DNA of 64,000 bases, taken from positions 1,984,001 through 2,048,000 of the forward strand of contig CM082597.2 of the NCBI GenBank assembly GCA_040954595.2, in the 5' to 3' direction. Numbering within the stretch: position 1 is the stretch's first letter; each line of letters opens with the position of its first letter. The notes below the pieces were generated by a model. The model was not told the DNA's origin. It ran no database searches and saw only the letters and a list, made by a program, of their open reading frames with translations. Of the stretch, positions 58,981 to 64,000 are shown one piece after another. This DNA comes from Balanoglossus misakiensis. Taxonomy: Eukaryota; Hemichordata. The translations under genes were made by a program, and so were the position numbers.

Positions 58981-61900
58981 TTATCAATGTGTGATTTATT
59001 CAATAGAATTTCTCATCCAGGACACTTAATCCACGGGTAGTTGTTTTTGATATCAAATATCTACAGACGGGATCAAACCGAGATTCGAAAAGAAATTATT
59101 TTTCAACATGATTCAAGGGCAGAAAGACCTAACACCCACGGGGTCATCCATGAAAGAGAGGAAATAAAAACATAGGGCTAATCCACCTTTACCATAAAGG
59201 GCGCTCGTAACCTGGCGATGTTGTGACTTGGACAGTCTCCAAGTCACTCAGAAACAGGAGATGACCAATGACACTCATTACAGCGAGATAGCAGGATCTT
59301 CGTCAGTGCATCGTCGCACGTATACATGTACTTCAAAATAAACCACCAAATCTTATCCGGTATCTCATCACGTTATCCACAAAAGCGTTTTTGGAGTACC
59401 CTGTTGACGTTTGATTGTTTGCTCGATAAAATCCACGTTTATCCGCGAGACGCGCTATCAGGACAGCCAGAATCAACGTCATGAACATATTAACCATAAA
59501 AATCAGTACAAGACTTTTTAAAATGAAATATGTGCATGTATACAGTGCGGCAAAATGAACCACAAACGTTTGAACAAATCAAATATTGGTACTCCTGTCG
59601 GCATATGCCGTGGGACTGTCGATATTCTTTGTCGGCAATGTGCCAACAAGTGGTTCGCTCCGTTTGGTCAACCAGATTTACAGACTACGTTATCGCCGAA
59701 ATATCTTTGTTGCTATGATTTAGGATTCCAATATGGATTTCATGGCATTGACTACTACTATTGCACGTAACTTTAACTTCACGCGTACCGCACCCAAAAC
59801 CGGGCGCGGCCCCCGGCGCTCTGCCCGCGTCATAGACCCTTGACCGAGACCTGCAAACAAACCAGCCAATTTTCAAGGGCCAATTCAGGTTCGTGGCAAA
59901 CAGTCATGATAATAGTGGATAATAATGACGAATGAGATTTGACCCTGACGGCTCACAATGGAGTCAGTCACGCAGACAGTTTGTAAAGTCGGCTGAGCAA
60001 ATACCAGACGGTGGTGTTTACCACATGGTTCCAGCCGTGAACTTGAAACAGGGTAACATTGGTAGCCAAGGCCTCGAAGTGGGCGTGGCCATTAAAGAAT
60101 CTATGGTGAGCTGGAGATGGCTAAATGATGCACGTGTGTGCGCTGTTATCGTTTGACCACACTGACAAACCACGGTGACAAAACTGAATTGTTTTTTTGA
60201 TTGAAAGGTCTTAAAGAGTGACAATGCGTGAGAGATTATAAATATCCCCCAAAAGTCAAACCTGACGTCACACATATGACCTGATTAGCCGCCGCATCAG
60301 ACGGTAACATACCTCGCGGCTTGTATTAAGAATGTCAATGACTACAACCACGTGATTCTGAAATTGCTGGCAATAGAATAACCGGAGTGAGCCGGAATGC
60401 CTTTCATTGTGAAATAATTGATGATTATCTTGACGCAATGTTAAAGGCCAATACTCGCCACTCTGTATTTATCGACCACTCCTAAATGGTCAGATGGAAC
60501 AACAACATTCGCTTCATTCACACCAGTGACCTTGATGACCTCTGAAGCCGATAAACAACATTGCTTGTAGAGATGTGTCAGTATTGCAAGACATCTGGAA
60601 GTACACCCTAGAATGTGGAGTGTTACTAATTTGCATGTTTATTGATTTGTGCAATTAAGCGAGTGTTTCCACAATTATCACCCCATTAACGCCCAATGTC
60701 TCACTTGGAACTTGTTAATTAGCCTAACTGAATAGTTTAATATCCCATAAACCAGTTCACACACAAGTGGCAATAACGACTATGTATTTCGCCTAAATTA
60801 TGAGCTCATTAAGAAATTCAGAGACGACACCACTATGAGTGCCAATATTATTAATAACATTTGTACTAATTTATGAATAGTAAACACAACTTATAAGTTA
60901 ATGTATACAACTGCGCGCATAGGTCCATGATAACGTGTACGATTATGGTGGTGACGAGTGCTGGCCAATTCACTTGTGAATAGACCATAAAATTAACCTT
61001 TGCTGACAGTACATGATTGTTCAGTTCAGGTATTTGGCTTTAGTTCAGTGAAATGTCTGAAGGGCTTAAAGCGATCGCGATCCCATTCTCACGAACACAC
61101 CACCCTTTGTGGGCCAAGGTTTTCATCAGAGGTCGAGTTGGCTTGGATGCATGGCAGATTTCTAAAACCCTGACACTGATCGGGTGAAGGGACACTCACA
61201 AAGCCGGCGTTTTTCACTGAGACTTTATATTGCCTGTCCTACCACAGGGACCACGTCACAGCGCTGTTCATATTTCTGCAAGTCTCCTGAGGATGATCTT
61301 CCCTAGGGTTAGACTTAGCCCTTGCCCTTATAGAGAAGTCCGTTTGAGACTGTTTTATTCCCCGGCCAAAATCCAACTTGGGACCAGAGCCGGTGTAAGC
61401 GCACATTACACAATCTTAATTTTAAACCCACCGAACCAAGTATTGTACCGTCGTTTGCTGTACATTAAAATACCTGACAGACCAGCATTGAGATTTGTGG
61501 GGGGTCAGTACACACATTGAGAAAGCAGGGAAACTTCGCGCCACAGTAAATCAGTGATGCGTTTCCATGCGTGTAACCATTCACGGCCAACCCGTCTTGC
61601 ATTGTCTCCCCTCTGAAAGGGGGTCATAAAATTGTTGTATGCTTGGCCTTAAAGGTATATGGGTGACGCGCCTTTATGCCATGGATAACACCATGCACTG
61701 TGTGGCACACAGTGAGAAATCATTTTCAAATCCCTGCATGATATCTTATTTATTGTAGATGGCGTAAATATCTTACCTTTTTCGCCGAAAATCTTTATCG
61801 AACATCTCCTTGAATTCCTCTGGGAACATACACCGCACTGTGGTTGCCTCGGTATCACCGTCGTATCCATCCACATGTCTCTCTCTCACTCCCTCTCTCC

Positions 61901-64000
61901 TCCATCTCTCTGTGTTTCAGATTTGATGCCTACGCCTGGAAAAATAAAATATATGGAAATAAAAATCTTGTGCGGCATATACAAAGCATGTCGACTGCAT
62001 TCTAACACAAGTCGCCAAGACATGTTCTCGTAGATGGAAGTATCAACAGCAAACATGCATACAGACAGACTCTCAGGCCAAATTTATTTGGGTAATCGGT
62101 TGCAGAGGTTGTCCAGTTATTCTCAGTAGTGTGTGATGGGGAGAGATGGGGGTCACTGTAAGATAACTGGTGCCGTAATGTTGGCTGACTACTTAACACC
62201 CTGATAAGTCATCTCATTAATGCAATCAGTGGTGTATGTGGGCAGATTACAAAAAGATAGTTATTATCGCCATGAGTTTGATAAATGGGTTTGGGGGCTG
62301 AGAACACAGGACGCGTGTTTGAGCCACCAGTGGTAGTGTGGGCCAGACTCGTACCCACGTTGATTTGTTAAGTGGTGGGATTATTAACCACGGATTATCG
62401 TGTCGAGGGCAAGCGATGATAACCCGTCTTGGGGACGTGGAGATTTGTCGACGTGGACAGGATAATAATATTGATGGAGTGTGAATCGGAATGTTCCAAC
62501 ACAAAGTAGACGTCGCTCAATTCCTCACGTACACCTATAATTCTTATCAAACCTGTTCACTATTAAACACCTGACCAGAGTACGGATTTGATATTTTTAA
62601 ATCTTATCTATTCTAAATTCATCTGGGGTTTATGCAAAACAAAAACCGAACTAGCCAGGGTATGTTTCCAAGATGATTGGCGCTTCCCACGTGACTGACA
62701 GACACTGAAACAACGAATCGGTGGACTAAAACAATATTGAAATCATCATGGCCCATAAATCGCAGGCATGTCAGTGATGGGATACCATGTGTATAGACTA
62801 TACATTTGGCAAAATATTTTGAGAGCATTATTATTGCTTTTGAATGTTTCTGACAACTAGAACCCAATTATTTTGCTTAGTTAAATGCCGAAACAATGTT
62901 GTTTTTTGTCGAACTTTGAACTCTGACCCTTGAACTCTCCTGGTCGATATTTTAGTACATGATAAAACCATATATTTAGTCTCCCGACTTCTCCACTTGC
63001 CGTCAGGATCATTGATTGATTCTATGCTCCAATTCATATATATTTACTTTATCTTTATTATGATTTATATACGGTTTGCGTGGACAAGTCGGCGTCACAT
63101 GACTGGAGAAATAGTTCGGACTCCATGGTAACGGGGAATGTGCAGCGAAGGCAGAGTACAGTGCAACTCGTTGTGTCCTGGACTGATAGAACACGCCAAT
63201 CAGTAATTTTTATCTCTCCTATCTCAAGTTTAGAGTACATCCCCAAACAATTGTGCTTAGTTTTTGATGTAACATGTACATTTATCTGTACACATCTCGT
63301 CTTTTATCAGTGCGTTTTATCTTGTCCAAGGTCCATAAGTTATGTTGTGCAAACAAAGTCTGCGCGCATGTGCATTATACCGTGTATAGGTGTGTTGGAA
63401 ATTCGACTTGTACAAATTGGCATTAGATGACGCGTTAAAAACGTCTGACCACAGTACTAGGGCTAAAATAATATTTTCAATTATGCTAATTGATCAATGT
63501 TCTGCCATCATTGTTGCAATGACAAACATGACGACACTCATTTTCCCTTCTAATTTGCCACTGAAGTAGACGATAGTAGAATGTGAGTATTTATCAAATG
63601 ATCAATGAGTGACGTCACCATCTGCCTGGCTGTGATGCTGTTGGAATGTATTTAAAAACACACGCCAGCTATGAAATGGGCGGGCTCAACAAGTTTTGTA
63701 CGATTGTTGAATCATTAATCTAATCATACCTAGTAAATGGGTCAAGTGCCGACATCGGCCCTTACATTTCTCTGACACAAAGGGTGTTTATTGTCCCGTC
63801 TTTACCTTGGCTTCTTGAAGGCCATTGGAATAAGTGCACCGCCTTCTTTTCAACTACAGTTCGTCTAAGGTGACCACAACTCTCGCATTACCTGAGCTCG
63901 GCGCTGAACCGTGAGAAGCTTACACTATTTGACCCGGATTTTTTTTAAAAACAGGACTATGGCTGCCAAACTGATGCCGTTATCACGAACTCTCCAGTTT
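58981..64000. other. Downstream flank of the Pax gene
   Basis: No exon or RNA gene was recognised on either strand; all open frames are short and lack domain motifs. Perfect CRE palindromes occur at 60263 and 63610. Confidence 0.6.

Overview
This is a window of animal nuclear DNA. The evidence is GT-AG introns, long introns, many simple-sequence repeats, and developmental transcription-factor genes with metazoan domain architecture. No operons, bacterial signals, rRNA or confident tRNA were seen. Clustered perfect miR-124 target sites in one 3'UTR point to a bilaterian. The gene set (ERG/FLI1 ETS factors, a Pax protein with paired domain and homeodomain, compact Ly6/uPAR proteins) fits a marine invertebrate, for example a hemichordate, echinoderm, cephalochordate or spiralian. 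The phylum cannot be fixed from the sequence alone.

Layout. (1) Positions 3172-20642, + strand: the 3' end of an ERG/FLI1-type ETS gene (copy 1). A 48-bp exon is separated by a 15.8-kb intron from the terminal ETS-domain exon. Its 5' exons lie outside the window. (2) Positions 22859-34011, - strand: a second ERG/FLI1-type gene (copy 2), convergent with the first. Four exons were reconstructed (72, 66, 48 and 521 bp), ending in the same ETS-domain exon. (3) Positions 37532-39090 (-) and 40403-41454 (+): two three-exon Ly6/uPAR-domain genes, head to head, 1.3 kb between start codons. (4) Positions 52110-58970, + strand: a complete Pax gene with TATA/initiator promoter, a non-coding first exon, six coding exons (381 codons plus stop) and a 3'UTR with miR-124 and miR-92 sites. 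(5) The rest is intronic or intergenic DNA rich in microsatellites and short dispersed motifs.

Main observations. The ETS-domain exons of the two inverted ERG copies are identical over about 232 bp except for one base, and this block ends abruptly on both sides, which looks like gene conversion. Two minus-strand segments (about 21767-22060 and 36879-37175) share a CCAAT promoter and a putative first exon. The Pax gene combines Pox-neuro/Pax2/5/8-like recognition residues with a complete Ser50 homeodomain and has indels in its paired domain. A CAGACGAC motif, often close to GGCGGGAA, recurs at least 14 times, and perfect CRE palindromes (TGACGTCA) occur 12 times.

The genes do not form an obvious pathway. 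ERG/FLI1 and Pax are nuclear DNA-binding regulators, while the Ly6 pair should be GPI-anchored surface proteins. Exon boundaries were read by eye from splice consensus, reading phase and remembered family sequence; no database search was run.
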